Part shown: positions 44,663-54,047 of the stretch, in pieces
Position numbering within the stretch: the stretch's first letter is position 1
Layout: each line of letters starts with the position of its first letter
Assembly (NCBI GenBank): GCA_046349975.1
Contig: JAXMBH010000005.1
Span: forward strand, 248,001 to 312,000
Length of the DNA: 64,000 nucleotides
Source of the DNA: JABDGM01 sp046349975
GTDB taxonomy: Bacteria; Planctomycetota; Planctomycetia; Pirellulales; Lacipirellulaceae
Direction of reading: 5' to 3'
The notes under the pieces: generated by a model
What the model was told of the DNA's origin: nothing
Databases searched by the model: none
Seen by the model: only the letters and a program-made list of their open reading frames with translations
Position numbers and translations under genes: made by a program

Positions 44663-47600
44663 ATGCTCGCTCGCACTATCGTTCGTGCTTTCATCCTCAC
44701 GCTTTGTGCCTCCAGTGTGTTGTCGCTCGTATCTCGCGCGTCACATGCCGACGACGATACGCCCGCAGCCTTCTCCACGCTGAAGGTACCAGAGGGTTTT
44801 ACAGTCGAAGTTGCCGCCGCGCCGCCGCTCATTGAACGGCCGATCGTCGCTGCATTCGATGATGAGGGCCGCTTGTACGTGGCCGAATCTTCTGGTTCAA
44901 ACGATCCCGTCGAAAAGCAACTCGCCGAAAAACCGCACCGCATCGTCCGGCTCGAAGACACCAACGGCGATGGCAAATTCGACCGCCGCATCGTGTTTGC
45001 CGAGCACATGATGTTCCCTGAAGGCGCGATGTTCTTCGACGGCTCGCTGTACGTCGCCGCCGCGCCAAGCATCTGGAAGCTCACCGACAAAGACGGCGAC
45101 GGCACCGCCGATGAACGCGTCGAATGGTACCAGGGCAAGACGCTGACCGGTTGCGCGAACGACCTGCACGGCCCCTACGCCGGGCCCGACGGCTGGATTT
45201 ATTGGTGCAAGGGTGCCTTTGCCGAGCAAACACATGTGGTGAATGGTCGCGAATGGAAGACGAAGGCTGCCCACGTCTTCCGCTGCCGGCCCGATGGCAC
45301 CGGCTTCGAACCCGTGCTCACCGGCGGAATGGACAACCCGGTCGATGTCGCGTTCATGCCCGATGGCGAACGCATTCTTTCAGGCACGTTCTTCGCCGTC
45401 GACCCGCGGCAAGACGGGCTTATCCACGCAATCTACGGGGGCGTGTATGGCAAAGATCACGGCGTGCTTGCAGGCCACCCGCGCACCGGCGAACTCATGC
45501 CAATTCTCGACCCTCTCAGTGCGGCCGCGGGCAGCGGACTTGAGCGATACAACGGCGACGCCTTCGGCCCCGACTACCGCGACAACCTCTTCCTCTGCCA
45601 GTTCAACCTCCGCAAGGTCTCGCGCCACATTCTGAAACCGGCCGGCGCCACCTACACGACGGAAGACAGTGACTTCGTGTCCTCTGATTTTGTCGACTTC
45701 CACCCAACCGACGTGCTCGCTGATACCGACGGCAGCTTGCTCGTTATCGACACCGGCGGCTGGTACAAACTCTGCTGCCCCACCTCCCAACTTTGGAAGC
45801 CCGATGTGCTCGGTGGCATTTACCGCGTGCGTCGCACAGGAGGCACGCCCACCCCCGACGCGCGCAGCCGACAAATCAACTGGAACAATCGCTCGGCGCA
45901 ACAACTATGGAACGACTTGGCCGATGCCCGTCCTGCTCTTCGCCAACGAGCGACCCGCGAACTCGTCCGCCGTCGCAATTCGGACGAAGTCACAAAATTG
46001 TTGGATGGCTTGGCGACTAACAGTTCCACCGGGACAACAGCAAGCTTAAACGGCAACAACGTAGCAGCGGGCGACTCGCCGGCTGCAGCAATTTCGCGAG
46101 CCTGGGCCCTTGTGCAACTCAACACCAAACCAGGACAACAACTCCTGCGCCAGTCGCTCGATAGCGATGTCGAGGAACTTCGGCACATCGCTCTCTACGC
46201 CGCTAGCCTCAATCGCGATGCGACAGCGACCGCCGATGTAGTGCATCCGTTGCAAAGTGATACACCCGCTAATCGACGCATCGCGGCCGAAGCACTCGGC
46301 CGCATCGGCGATCGCTCGGTGGTGCCGCAACTTCTCGCCGCCGCTTCATCAGTGGACGACCGCCTACTGCAGCATTCGATCATTTACGCGCTCATTGAAC
46401 TCGGCGACGCCGACGCCACGCGAAAAGGCCTAGTGGCCACTGAGCCCAAGACGATCGCCGCCGCCCTCATCGCCCTGGATCAAATGCCTGGCGGTCATCT
46501 CCAGCCGAAAGATGTCATCTCGCAACTCGACGCCGCCGACTCCACTTTGCACGATGCCGCGCTGTGGGTTGTCCGCCAGCATCCCGACTGGGGAATAGAG
46601 CTTACCGGCTGGTTGCGTACGCAACTACGCTCGTTGCCGGTGGAATCCGACCGCGCTGCTGCCGATCGTTTCACAACTGCCGTCCCGAGCCGTTTGAGCA
46701 CGCTGCTCGATGTCTTCAGAGAAACGCCGGCTGTTCAAGCTCTGCTTGCCGAAGCTGCCGCGAGTAACGATTCGCCGCCGCACGTTCGAGCTCTGGCACT
46801 GCAACTGATGGCCAGCGCAAAACCACACGATGCGCCCGCGAACTGGGCGGATACCGACGCCGAAATCATTGGCTCAGCCGACGCGGCATTGCTTCCACTG
46901 GCGCTCGCTGCCGCCCGCTCCCTTCCAGTTGACGCATCCGCACAAGGAAAACTCCGCTCGGCGCTCTCCGAAGTTGCGGGGTCGTCCCACAATGCCGCGG
47001 ACATCCGAGTGCAGGCGCTTGCGATCATAGCGCGGCACCTGCCCTCATTAAATGACGATGAATTCGCACTCCTCTCGCACGCGCTATCCGGCGACAACAC
47101 GGTTGCCATGCGATCGAATGCCAGCGACGCCTTATCCAGCGCCCCTCTGTCCCCACAACAGCTGACGCAACTCTGCGCGGTGATCCGCGCGGCTGGGCCG
47201 GTCGAGCTTAACCGCCTCCTCACGCCGTTCGCGCAAACAAACGATCGCTCCGTCGGCCTCCGCCTGCTGGCGGCGATCAAAGAGAACCCGAGTGTCGGGG
47301 CAGTCCGACTCGATCTGTTGAGAGAATCGCTGGCCAAGTACGATGCCTCCGTTCAAGCCGGAATCGCGGAGTTGGAAGCGATGATCAATGTCGATGCCGC
47401 CGAACAGCGCAAGCGAGTTGAGGAGTTATTGCCGCTTGTCGCGAAGGGCGACATCCGCCGCGGCCATGCTGTTTTCTATAGTGCCAAAGCCGTTTGCTCC
47501 ACCTGCCATCGCCTGGGCTATGCCGGCGGCACCATCGGCCCCGACCTGTCGCACGTCGGCCAAACTCGCACGGAGCGCGACTTGCTCGAATCGATTCTCT

Positions 47601-47869
47601 TCCCTAGCCTCAGCTTCGTCCGCAGCTACGAGCCCGTGCTGATCATCATGCAAGACGGCAAGACCACGAATGGCGTCATCAAAGATGAAACCGCTCAAGA
47701 TTACGTCGTTGCCACCGGCCCTGATCAATTGATTCGCATCTCCAAGGCGGATGTCGACGAAATCCAGCCTAGCAAGACTTCGATCATGCCGGCCGGCCTC
47801 GATAAGCAACTCACCACACAAGAGCTCGTTGACCTGGTTACGTTTTTGAAAAATTCGACGAATCACTAA
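44663..47869 (+). CDS. PVC-type membrane-bound dehydrogenase / HEAT / c-type heme protein
   Basis: 1068 residues. A signal peptide (about 1-30) is followed by a six-bladed-propeller dehydrogenase-like domain (about 35-390) typical of planctomycetes (FTVEVAAAPPLIERPIVAAF, FDDEGRLYVAESSG, DTNGDGKFDRRIVF). Residues about 420-900 are HEAT-like helices. The C-terminus binds heme c: Cys945, Cys948 and His949 in CSTCHRLGYAGG, then IGPDLSHVG. The fold recalls soluble glucose dehydrogenase and L-sorbosone dehydrogenase, so oxidation of a sugar with electrons passed to the heme is plausible but unproven. It is translated from a start whose ribosome-binding site lies in the 44623-44654 dyad. Confidence 0.85.
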   Translation: MLARTIVRAFILTLCASSVLSLVSRASHADDDTPAAFSTLKVPEGFTVEVAAAPPLIERPIVAAFDDEGRLYVAESSGSNDPVEKQLAEKPHRIVRLEDTNGDGKFDRRIVFAEHMMFPEGAMFFDGSLYVAAAPSIWKLTDKDGDGTADERVEWYQGKTLTGCANDLHGPYAGPDGWIYWCKGAFAEQTHVVNGREWKTKAAHVFRCRPDGTGFEPVLTGGMDNPVDVAFMPDGERILSGTFFAVDPRQDGLIHAIYGGVYGKDHGVLAGHPRTGELMPILDPLSAAAGSGLERYNGDAFGPDYRDNLFLCQFNLRKVSRHILKPAGATYTTEDSDFVSSDFVDFHPTDVLADTDGSLLVIDTGGWYKLCCPTSQLWKPDVLGGIYRVRRTGGTPTPDARSRQINWNNRSAQQLWNDLADARPALRQRATRELVRRRNSDEVTKLLDGLATNSSTGTTASLNGNNVAAGDSPAAAISRAWALVQLNTKPGQQLLRQSLDSDVEELRHIALYAASLNRDATATADVVHPLQSDTPANRRIAAEALGRIGDRSVVPQLLAAASSVDDRLLQHSIIYALIELGDADATRKGLVATEPKTIAAALIALDQMPGGHLQPKDVISQLDAADSTLHDAALWVVRQHPDWGIELTGWLRTQLRSLPVESDRAAADRFTTAVPSRLSTLLDVFRETPAVQALLAEAAASNDSPPHVRALALQLMASAKPHDAPANWADTDAEIIGSADAALLPLALAAARSLPVDASAQGKLRSALSEVAGSSHNAADIRVQALAIIARHLPSLNDDEFALLSHALSGDNTVAMRSNASDALSSAPLSPQQLTQLCAVIRAAGPVELNRLLTPFAQTNDRSVGLRLLAAIKENPSVGAVRLDLLRESLAKYDASVQAGIAELEAMINVDAAEQRKRVEELLPLVAKGDIRRGHAVFYSAKAVCSTCHRLGYAGGTIGPDLSHVGQTRTERDLLESILFPSLSFVRSYEPVLIIMQDGKTTNGVIKDETAQDYVVATGPDQLIRISKADVDEIQPSKTSIMPAGLDKQLTTQELVDLVTFLKNSTNH

Positions 47870-47976
47870 CAGTTACTCGATGCTTCGTCGTCGAATCGTG
47901 CCGAACCGCAGCCTCCCGGGTAATGCCTCCGATTCGGCGATGTCAGCTACAACAAACCGCTTCAATGGGAAGAGCT

Positions 47977-50328
47977 ATGAGGTACGCGATCCTCGTCGCC
48001 ACGCTGTGTCTAGTGTGCCACCGCACCGCCAGGTGTGATCGTCCGATAGCGAACGCGGAAACGTTGCCCGAAATCACCGCGCGCCTCGCTCGCGAAACCG
48101 CCGAGGCCTATCGTACATGCCGTTTCTCTGCATTATCGACCGACTATTTCAATCGATTTTCGCTCGACCCCAATGCCAGGCCGACCGACAACGAAATCGC
48201 CATCGATTCGTCATGGCAAATCGCGATTCGGCGCGGCAGCGGGGAGCTCGTCACGACAATGGCGGGCCACTTGCGCGATTTTCTCCGCCAGCGGCTGCGC
48301 ACCGACATGCCAATCGTGCAGCTCGATCAGGCTGCTCTGTCCCACTTGCAGAATCCCTCCATCGTGCTCACAGACACCGGCGGCGGCGACTTGGCGACCA
48401 AAGAGTCGTTCACAATCCGCGTCGTGAAAGACCTCGTTACCGTGGCCGGCGATTCACCAGCCGGCCTTCGCGATGGCGTCGTCCGGCTGGTCGACCGCAT
48501 GGGCTTTCGGGAAGCGCCGATACTCGAGCTGGGCGCCGTGACCTACCAGCCGCGATTACCGGTCCGCCTGGGCGCAGTCCCCATGGGCGGATCAATCAAA
48601 GACGCGGTTTTCCTCGGCTACAACGCCGTACTCTACGGCGGCGGCGACTTGTACGCCCTTTCCACGAGCGATGCCATTCCCGAACTTGTCACTCGCCGCG
48701 TTGGCAGCATCCTCGAAGAACAACAGGAAAACATCGGCGACTACGGTGCTTACGGCCTCAATGTCTACGCCTGGCTGAACACGCGGCAAAAGTTTCCGAA
48801 AGACGACCCCGTTTTTCTCGCCCATCCCGAGATCCGTGGCGCGCTCACCTGGTCGGCCGACGGTGAGTACACGCTTTGCACCTCGCACCCACTTGTGCGG
48901 CGATACTTAAAGGAGAGTGTGCAAGGGCTGTTCCGAGCACTCCCCCAACTCCGCGGCGTCGTGCTCATCGTCGGTGGCGAAGGATTCTACCACTGCCACA
49001 TGCGCCCCTTCGGTGTGCCGAAAGGCCACACGAATTGCCCGCGCTGCGAACCGCTCGGCGCGGAAACGGCCGTCGCCGATTTGTGCAACGATCTCGCCGC
49101 GGCTGCCCGCAGCGTTCGACCCGACGCCGAAATCGTCCTGTGGCCCTATTCCGCCGAACACGTATGGGCTGCCGATGCTGCCGCCACCGGCTTCCTCGAA
49201 AAACTGAAACCCGGCACGGCGCTCCTCACCGAGATCGAAAAATCGGAAGTAATCTCTAAAGCCGACGGCGTCCAAAAGAGCATCTGGGACTACAGCATCG
49301 ATTTCATTGGCCCCGCCACGCGCACCAAACAGCAAATCGCGGTGTGCGCGAAGTACAACATTCCCGTCTACGTGAAGAGTGAGCCGGAGTTGGCCTTCGA
49401 AGCGCCGCTTCTGCCGCAAATCCCTTGCCTGGACCGCTGGTTCGATCGCGGCGATGTGCTTGCCTCTTGCGGCGCCTCCGGCGCTTGGGTGTTCCCCGCG
49501 TTTCGCATGTTCTATGCCGGCTCGACCGCCGAAGTCAACAAGTACCTCTGGTGGACGCCTGCGCCCGATCGCGAACAACTGCTTCACGCGCTCGCCCGCC
49601 GAATCGGCGGCCAGCAATCCGCGAATAGGATTCGCAGCGCCTGGAAGCTTACCTCCGAAGCCGTGGCTTTCTCGCCCGAACTGCCGTCGTATTACACCGG
49701 TCCCTACTACCTGGGCCCCATGCAACCGATGTGCGCCGATCCAACAGCGCCATTGCCGACAGCGTTCTTTGGGCAGTTCTTGTTCCAGGCCGAAATCAAG
49801 GATTCCGAAGGAGTCAAACAGCAGCCGATTTTCAATACGTCGCCGACAGGAAACGTGCCCGTATTCCTGGAACTCTATCGACAAATGCGCGACAAACTAG
49901 CGGCTGCCGACTCAGCCGTCCGCGCTGCCGCGCCGCTCGTCGACGAACGCCATCGCCTCACCTTCGACGCCGAGGCAATTCCAATCGAATGGTTCTACTG
50001 TACCGCCCGCACCCAAGCGAACTTCTATGAATCCTGCCAACTCCGCGACGGGATCACGGCAATTGCCAAAAAAAACCGCCGCTCATCGGAAGAACGGGCC
50101 GAAGCTCTCAAACGGTTAACGCGTTGGCGGGCAGTGCTCAACGACGAGCTGGAAAACACGAAACTCGCCATCCCGCTAATGCACTCCGACATGCGCCTCG
50201 ACCCATACTATGGCGGCGACCACACATTCCCGCACGGCGAGGAAACGCTCAACGCGAAACTCACAATCCTGCAAAAAGAAATCGATGAATACTTGCCTTC
50301 CATCGAAGTCAAGTTGCAACGCAACTAG
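47977..50328 (+). CDS. Secreted GH20-like (hexosaminidase-type) protein of unknown substrate
   Basis: 783 residues from ATG 47977; the frame opens at 47923 but this ATG begins a clean signal peptide (MRYAILVATLCLVCHRTARC). At residues about 140-165 lies a segment like the N-terminal domain of family-20 hexosaminidases (VAGDSPAGLRDGVVRLVDRM). A TIM-barrel-like part follows (LGYNAVLYGGGDLYALS; GVVLIVGGEGFYHCH) with Cys residues in HTNCPRCEP, and a helical C-terminus. The canonical GH20 Asp-Glu pair is not obvious, so activity is uncertain. It follows the heme dehydrogenase gene and may act in the same polymer-degrading process. Confidence 0.65.
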   Translation: MRYAILVATLCLVCHRTARCDRPIANAETLPEITARLARETAEAYRTCRFSALSTDYFNRFSLDPNARPTDNEIAIDSSWQIAIRRGSGELVTTMAGHLRDFLRQRLRTDMPIVQLDQAALSHLQNPSIVLTDTGGGDLATKESFTIRVVKDLVTVAGDSPAGLRDGVVRLVDRMGFREAPILELGAVTYQPRLPVRLGAVPMGGSIKDAVFLGYNAVLYGGGDLYALSTSDAIPELVTRRVGSILEEQQENIGDYGAYGLNVYAWLNTRQKFPKDDPVFLAHPEIRGALTWSADGEYTLCTSHPLVRRYLKESVQGLFRALPQLRGVVLIVGGEGFYHCHMRPFGVPKGHTNCPRCEPLGAETAVADLCNDLAAAARSVRPDAEIVLWPYSAEHVWAADAAATGFLEKLKPGTALLTEIEKSEVISKADGVQKSIWDYSIDFIGPATRTKQQIAVCAKYNIPVYVKSEPELAFEAPLLPQIPCLDRWFDRGDVLASCGASGAWVFPAFRMFYAGSTAEVNKYLWWTPAPDREQLLHALARRIGGQQSANRIRSAWKLTSEAVAFSPELPSYYTGPYYLGPMQPMCADPTAPLPTAFFGQFLFQAEIKDSEGVKQQPIFNTSPTGNVPVFLELYRQMRDKLAAADSAVRAAAPLVDERHRLTFDAEAIPIEWFYCTARTQANFYESCQLRDGITAIAKKNRRSSEERAEALKRLTRWRAVLNDELENTKLAIPLMHSDMRLDPYYGGDHTFPHGEETLNAKLTILQKEIDEYLPSIEVKLQRN

Positions 50329-50475
50329 ATTGTGACGCAAAAGGGGCCCGCCCTAGCGGACGTTCCCAGCGCAGCTATTGGTTCGTGCGGCAATAATTGG
50401 AACTCTAATCAAGCGAGTGCAAACAGCGGTCGCGTGCCGGCCTCGGCAATCTTCGGTCGCCATGCGAGCCTTTCT

Positions 50476-53400
50476 CTATTTGCAAGAACACAAGAACTCG
50501 ACAATATCTAAAAACTCCACCGGCGAGAGCGTGCTTGCCAAATTCTCCGGCATGCTGCTCTGGTTGGTCGACAGTATCTCGTCGATGTCGTCGTTCGCCA
50601 CGGTCGCGTGCTTGCCCTCGGCCATCACCAGCGTGACCGACTTGTCGGTCTTTTCAGTGACGAAGCCAACGAGTGTCTTGCCCTCCGTCGTAATGATCGT
50701 CGTCGTCACGTACTTCGGATCGACTTTCTTGCTCGGCTCGATAATTGACTCCACGATTTCGTGCCGCGTGAGCCGCTTGCCGACATCCGAGTGATCGGGC
50801 CCAAACTGGTAGCCGACATCGCCCACCTTATGGCAACTCGCGCACAACCGCGTAAACACCGCCCGCCCATTGCTCACATCGCCGTGCATGGCCTCGATCT
50901 TGGCGTACGCCTTCGCGCGCACCGCGTCCTTGTTCTCCAAGTTGACCAGCCTCTTGAGCTCCGATTGGGCAGCCATGCCGGGCGCGCGGCGGTTCAGATA
51001 GGCTGTTACAAACTCGCGTTCACGATCGTTTTCGCCGGCGAACTTGCCCGCGTCGAAGTCGTCGCGCCACTGCGGCTCCAGCGCCACCAGCGTGTGCTCG
51101 AGCGTGTAATCGATCCAGGAATCCGTCGGCTGTGCGAGCACCGCAATCGCCGCATCTGCCGCCGCGCGGGTCGGAAAGAAGCTGAGTGCCCGCACCGCTT
51201 CCAGCCGCACGCGCGGGTGCTCATCGCGCACCGCGGCTTTCAGCAAATCAAACGCATTTGACAGAAAGTCGCGCTCGTCGGCAGTCGTGTGCACGGCCGC
51301 CGCCCGCGCCTGCGGCGTCTTCGCGGAGAGCACTTCGGCAAGCAGTTTCCCATCCACTGCGTGGTGGCCCTGTTCGACCCACAGGGCCTCACATCGCAGT
51401 CGGTCGAACTCGGGATCCGCGGCATCGAGTCCAGCCAGCCACTTATTTACCGCCGCCAACACCGCATCTTTCGGCCGATCTCGCAACTCGCGGCGCGCAC
51501 GATAGCGCGTCCGTGGCTCGTACTCGCGCAATTGATCGAGCAACTCGGCTTCGCTCTTGCCGAATTGGGTCACCGGATCAAGAAGCTTATTCTTCGTGTA
51601 AACCAGCCGATAGATGCGGCCATGAAAATGGTCTCGATTCGGGTCCCGCTGCGAATACTGCATGTGCCCGATGAGCGCGTTGCACCAGTCGCCGAACCAC
51701 AGCGCGCCGTCCGGCCCGATTTGCGGATCGACCGGCCGGAAATTCTTGTCGCTGCTGCGAATCAGGTCGTCCGGCGACCGTTTGCCCTCATTCTGCGACG
51801 CATCGGTCGCCGCCATGATCCGCTCGCCAACGTAGCCTGCCGATTGGTCACGCACCGTGAACCGCGGCAGCCCATTCATGTTGATCACGCAGGCATACGT
51901 AAATTGCCCCTGCACGCCCTTCGGAAACTGCCGCGACAACAAAAACTCATTGCCCACACACGGTCGCATCCCCTGATTGTTGAACACGGGATCAATCCCG
52001 CGCCGCCCCGAGACTTCCGCCCCGCTCAGCGGCGAGTCCCAATGCTGCTGCGCCGTCGTGCCGTCACCCACAAAACCTTGCCCCCACTGATCGAACACGT
52101 AGCACCACGGGTTGCCGTAACCGGGCGTGATGAAGTGGTTGATCTTCATCGTTCGCAAATCGATCACGTGCGAACCCGGCGCATCGTGCGTGCGATGCGG
52201 TCCCCACGGCGTTTCCACCGTCGTGCTCATCGACACGCCTTCAAGATTGTGCAACAGCCCGCCGTTCGAATATTCGAACTTACCCGCCACATGGTGCGTG
52301 TCGTCGCTCGCCCAGCCATCGAACAACGGCACGACAAGATCCGCCTTGTCGTCGCCGTTGATGTCCTTGAGCCACAAATACCGCGGCTGGTCGACTACGA
52401 TCACGCCGCCGTTCCAAAATTCAAAGCCCGTCGGGCAATGCAGTTTGTCATAGAACACCGTGCACTTATCGGCCCGGCCGTCGCGATCCTTGTCTTCCAG
52501 AATGAGCAGCCGATCGTTCGGCCGGCCGTCGCCCGGCTTCCATTGCGGGTACGTCGGCATGCAGCACACCCACAACCGGCCGCGATTGTCGAATCCCAAC
52601 TGGTCCGGCTTCGCAAGTTCCGGAAACTCCCGCTCGCTCGCAAACGGCTGCACCTCGAAACCTTCCGGCACCTGCATCGTCTTCACACACTCTTCCGGCG
52701 TGAGGTATTTGAGTTCCTCCGGCTCCGAGTACTTCTGCTGCGGATTGCCAAACCGCGTCGGCGGCACAACGAGCTCGCCCGTGTTGCTGTCGTCCGGCGG
52801 TCCTGGATCCTTGCCTTGTGCGAGGTCCCACACAACACGATCGCGCACCGCCGCCATCGCGCGAATCTTCGCGAACTCGCGAGGAAAAGTTTCGGTGTCC
52901 CAAGTCCTTCGGCCGCCGTACACGTACCAGCCATTAAGCATACGGTAGTCCTGGAAATGCACCCACGACTTGTCATTCACCGCCGCCCGCAGCCTCTGGT
53001 ACTCATCGGATTTCATATCAACCAGGCCCGTTTCGCCGAACAGCGCTTGATCGAGCGCCTGCGCAACGGCCGAGTCGCCTTTCTCGTTCAGGTGGCAGCC
53101 ATTCACCGTGTACTGCGTACCGAATTGTGCTGCGAACAGCGGCGCGGTCGGCTCATACAAATCGACGAAAGCCAAACCACGCTCTTGGGCGACGTCCGCA
53201 ATGATCTCTGTATAACGCCGCAGGCCGGCGTTGCGCTCATTCGCATCCGGCCACAGCGGATTGCCCGATGGCTCCCACGCAATCGGCGAAACCAGCACGA
53301 ACCGCGGCGCGCTGCCGTCGGCGCGCGGATATTGCCGGGCCATCTCGTCGAGATACTTGCCATACGCTTCCCGGAACGCCTGCTCGCCGCCCGCACCAGC

Positions 53401-53817
53401 AAATGCCTCGTTGAATCCGAAGAAGCAAATGTATGTGTCGGCGCCGAACACCTTCAGAGGATCGTCGATCGCGGTATAGCTCGCCGACCGCTGGCGAAAG
53501 TCGACCGCGTCGCACGGCCGGCCGAAGTTTCGCACGACGAGTTCCAATTGCGGAAAGCGCGTGTGCAATAAGGCCTCGAAGTTGCCGACCAGGTTCATGC
53601 GCTCCGCGAGTGAATTGCCCACAAACGCAATGTGCTCATGCTTGATAAACCGCAGCGGCAGCGTGCTCGGTGGCAGCTTCGCAGTAGGGTCCGCCACCGC
53701 TATTTGTGGAGGGGCGTCTGCCGTCGCAGAACTGGCGTCGCACAAAATGACAACGAAACAATAGATTGCCAGCCAGCGAATGTAACGTGTGCGCATCATG
53801 TCCCTAGAACCCGCCAT
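50476..53817 (-). CDS. SGNH esterase fused to a PVC-type dehydrogenase with c-type heme
   Basis: 1113 residues. After a signal segment (about 9-34) comes an SGNH/GDSL hydrolase domain (about 55-265): nucleophile Ser69 in FVGNSLAERM, a Gly/Asn block (ICFFGFNEAF), and the late His in VNGCHLNEKGD. A planctomycete dehydrogenase-like propeller follows (about 375-790, GFEVQPFASEREFPELAKP; FDNRGRLWVCCMPTYPQW), then HEAT helices and a C-terminal heme site Cys992, Cys995, His996 in CASCHKVGDVG. One chain thus joins deacylation, possible oxidation and electron transfer. An ATG at 53796 or 53799 could also be the start. It is third in a row after DUF1549/1553 and DUF1501. Confidence 0.85.
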   Translation of the reverse strand: MAGSRDMMRTRYIRWLAIYCFVVILCDASSATADAPPQIAVADPTAKLPPSTLPLRFIKHEHIAFVGNSLAERMNLVGNFEALLHTRFPQLELVVRNFGRPCDAVDFRQRSASYTAIDDPLKVFGADTYICFFGFNEAFAGAGGEQAFREAYGKYLDEMARQYPRADGSAPRFVLVSPIAWEPSGNPLWPDANERNAGLRRYTEIIADVAQERGLAFVDLYEPTAPLFAAQFGTQYTVNGCHLNEKGDSAVAQALDQALFGETGLVDMKSDEYQRLRAAVNDKSWVHFQDYRMLNGWYVYGGRRTWDTETFPREFAKIRAMAAVRDRVVWDLAQGKDPGPPDDSNTGELVVPPTRFGNPQQKYSEPEELKYLTPEECVKTMQVPEGFEVQPFASEREFPELAKPDQLGFDNRGRLWVCCMPTYPQWKPGDGRPNDRLLILEDKDRDGRADKCTVFYDKLHCPTGFEFWNGGVIVVDQPRYLWLKDINGDDKADLVVPLFDGWASDDTHHVAGKFEYSNGGLLHNLEGVSMSTTVETPWGPHRTHDAPGSHVIDLRTMKINHFITPGYGNPWCYVFDQWGQGFVGDGTTAQQHWDSPLSGAEVSGRRGIDPVFNNQGMRPCVGNEFLLSRQFPKGVQGQFTYACVINMNGLPRFTVRDQSAGYVGERIMAATDASQNEGKRSPDDLIRSSDKNFRPVDPQIGPDGALWFGDWCNALIGHMQYSQRDPNRDHFHGRIYRLVYTKNKLLDPVTQFGKSEAELLDQLREYEPRTRYRARRELRDRPKDAVLAAVNKWLAGLDAADPEFDRLRCEALWVEQGHHAVDGKLLAEVLSAKTPQARAAAVHTTADERDFLSNAFDLLKAAVRDEHPRVRLEAVRALSFFPTRAAADAAIAVLAQPTDSWIDYTLEHTLVALEPQWRDDFDAGKFAGENDREREFVTAYLNRRAPGMAAQSELKRLVNLENKDAVRAKAYAKIEAMHGDVSNGRAVFTRLCASCHKVGDVGYQFGPDHSDVGKRLTRHEIVESIIEPSKKVDPKYVTTTIITTEGKTLVGFVTEKTDKSVTLVMAEGKHATVANDDIDEILSTNQSSMPENLASTLSPVEFLDIVEFLCSCK

Positions 53818-54047
53818 GAATTCGAATGAGCAGTCGCAACAGGAGAGGAGGAAGCGTATCTAATGGCCACAGCCAATCCGCCCATTGTAACGACGGACCA
53901 TCGCCCGTCAGCCCCCGGCTCTGCCGGAGGTTCGCGCGGCCAACTAATTTCGATACGCAAAAGTCGGAAAGCCGATAGTTACTCGCCGACCTCCGCTGGC
54001 GCCACAACTGAATTCTTGCGAATTCAGCTACGATCCACCTGCCGTCT

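Noticed and set aside
51289..53571. A 760-codon open frame on the plus strand opposite the SGNH-dehydrogenase gene
   Set aside because: It is antisense to a well-supported gene, is Arg/Pro/His-rich and contains no recognisable domain; GC-rich third positions create such frames.
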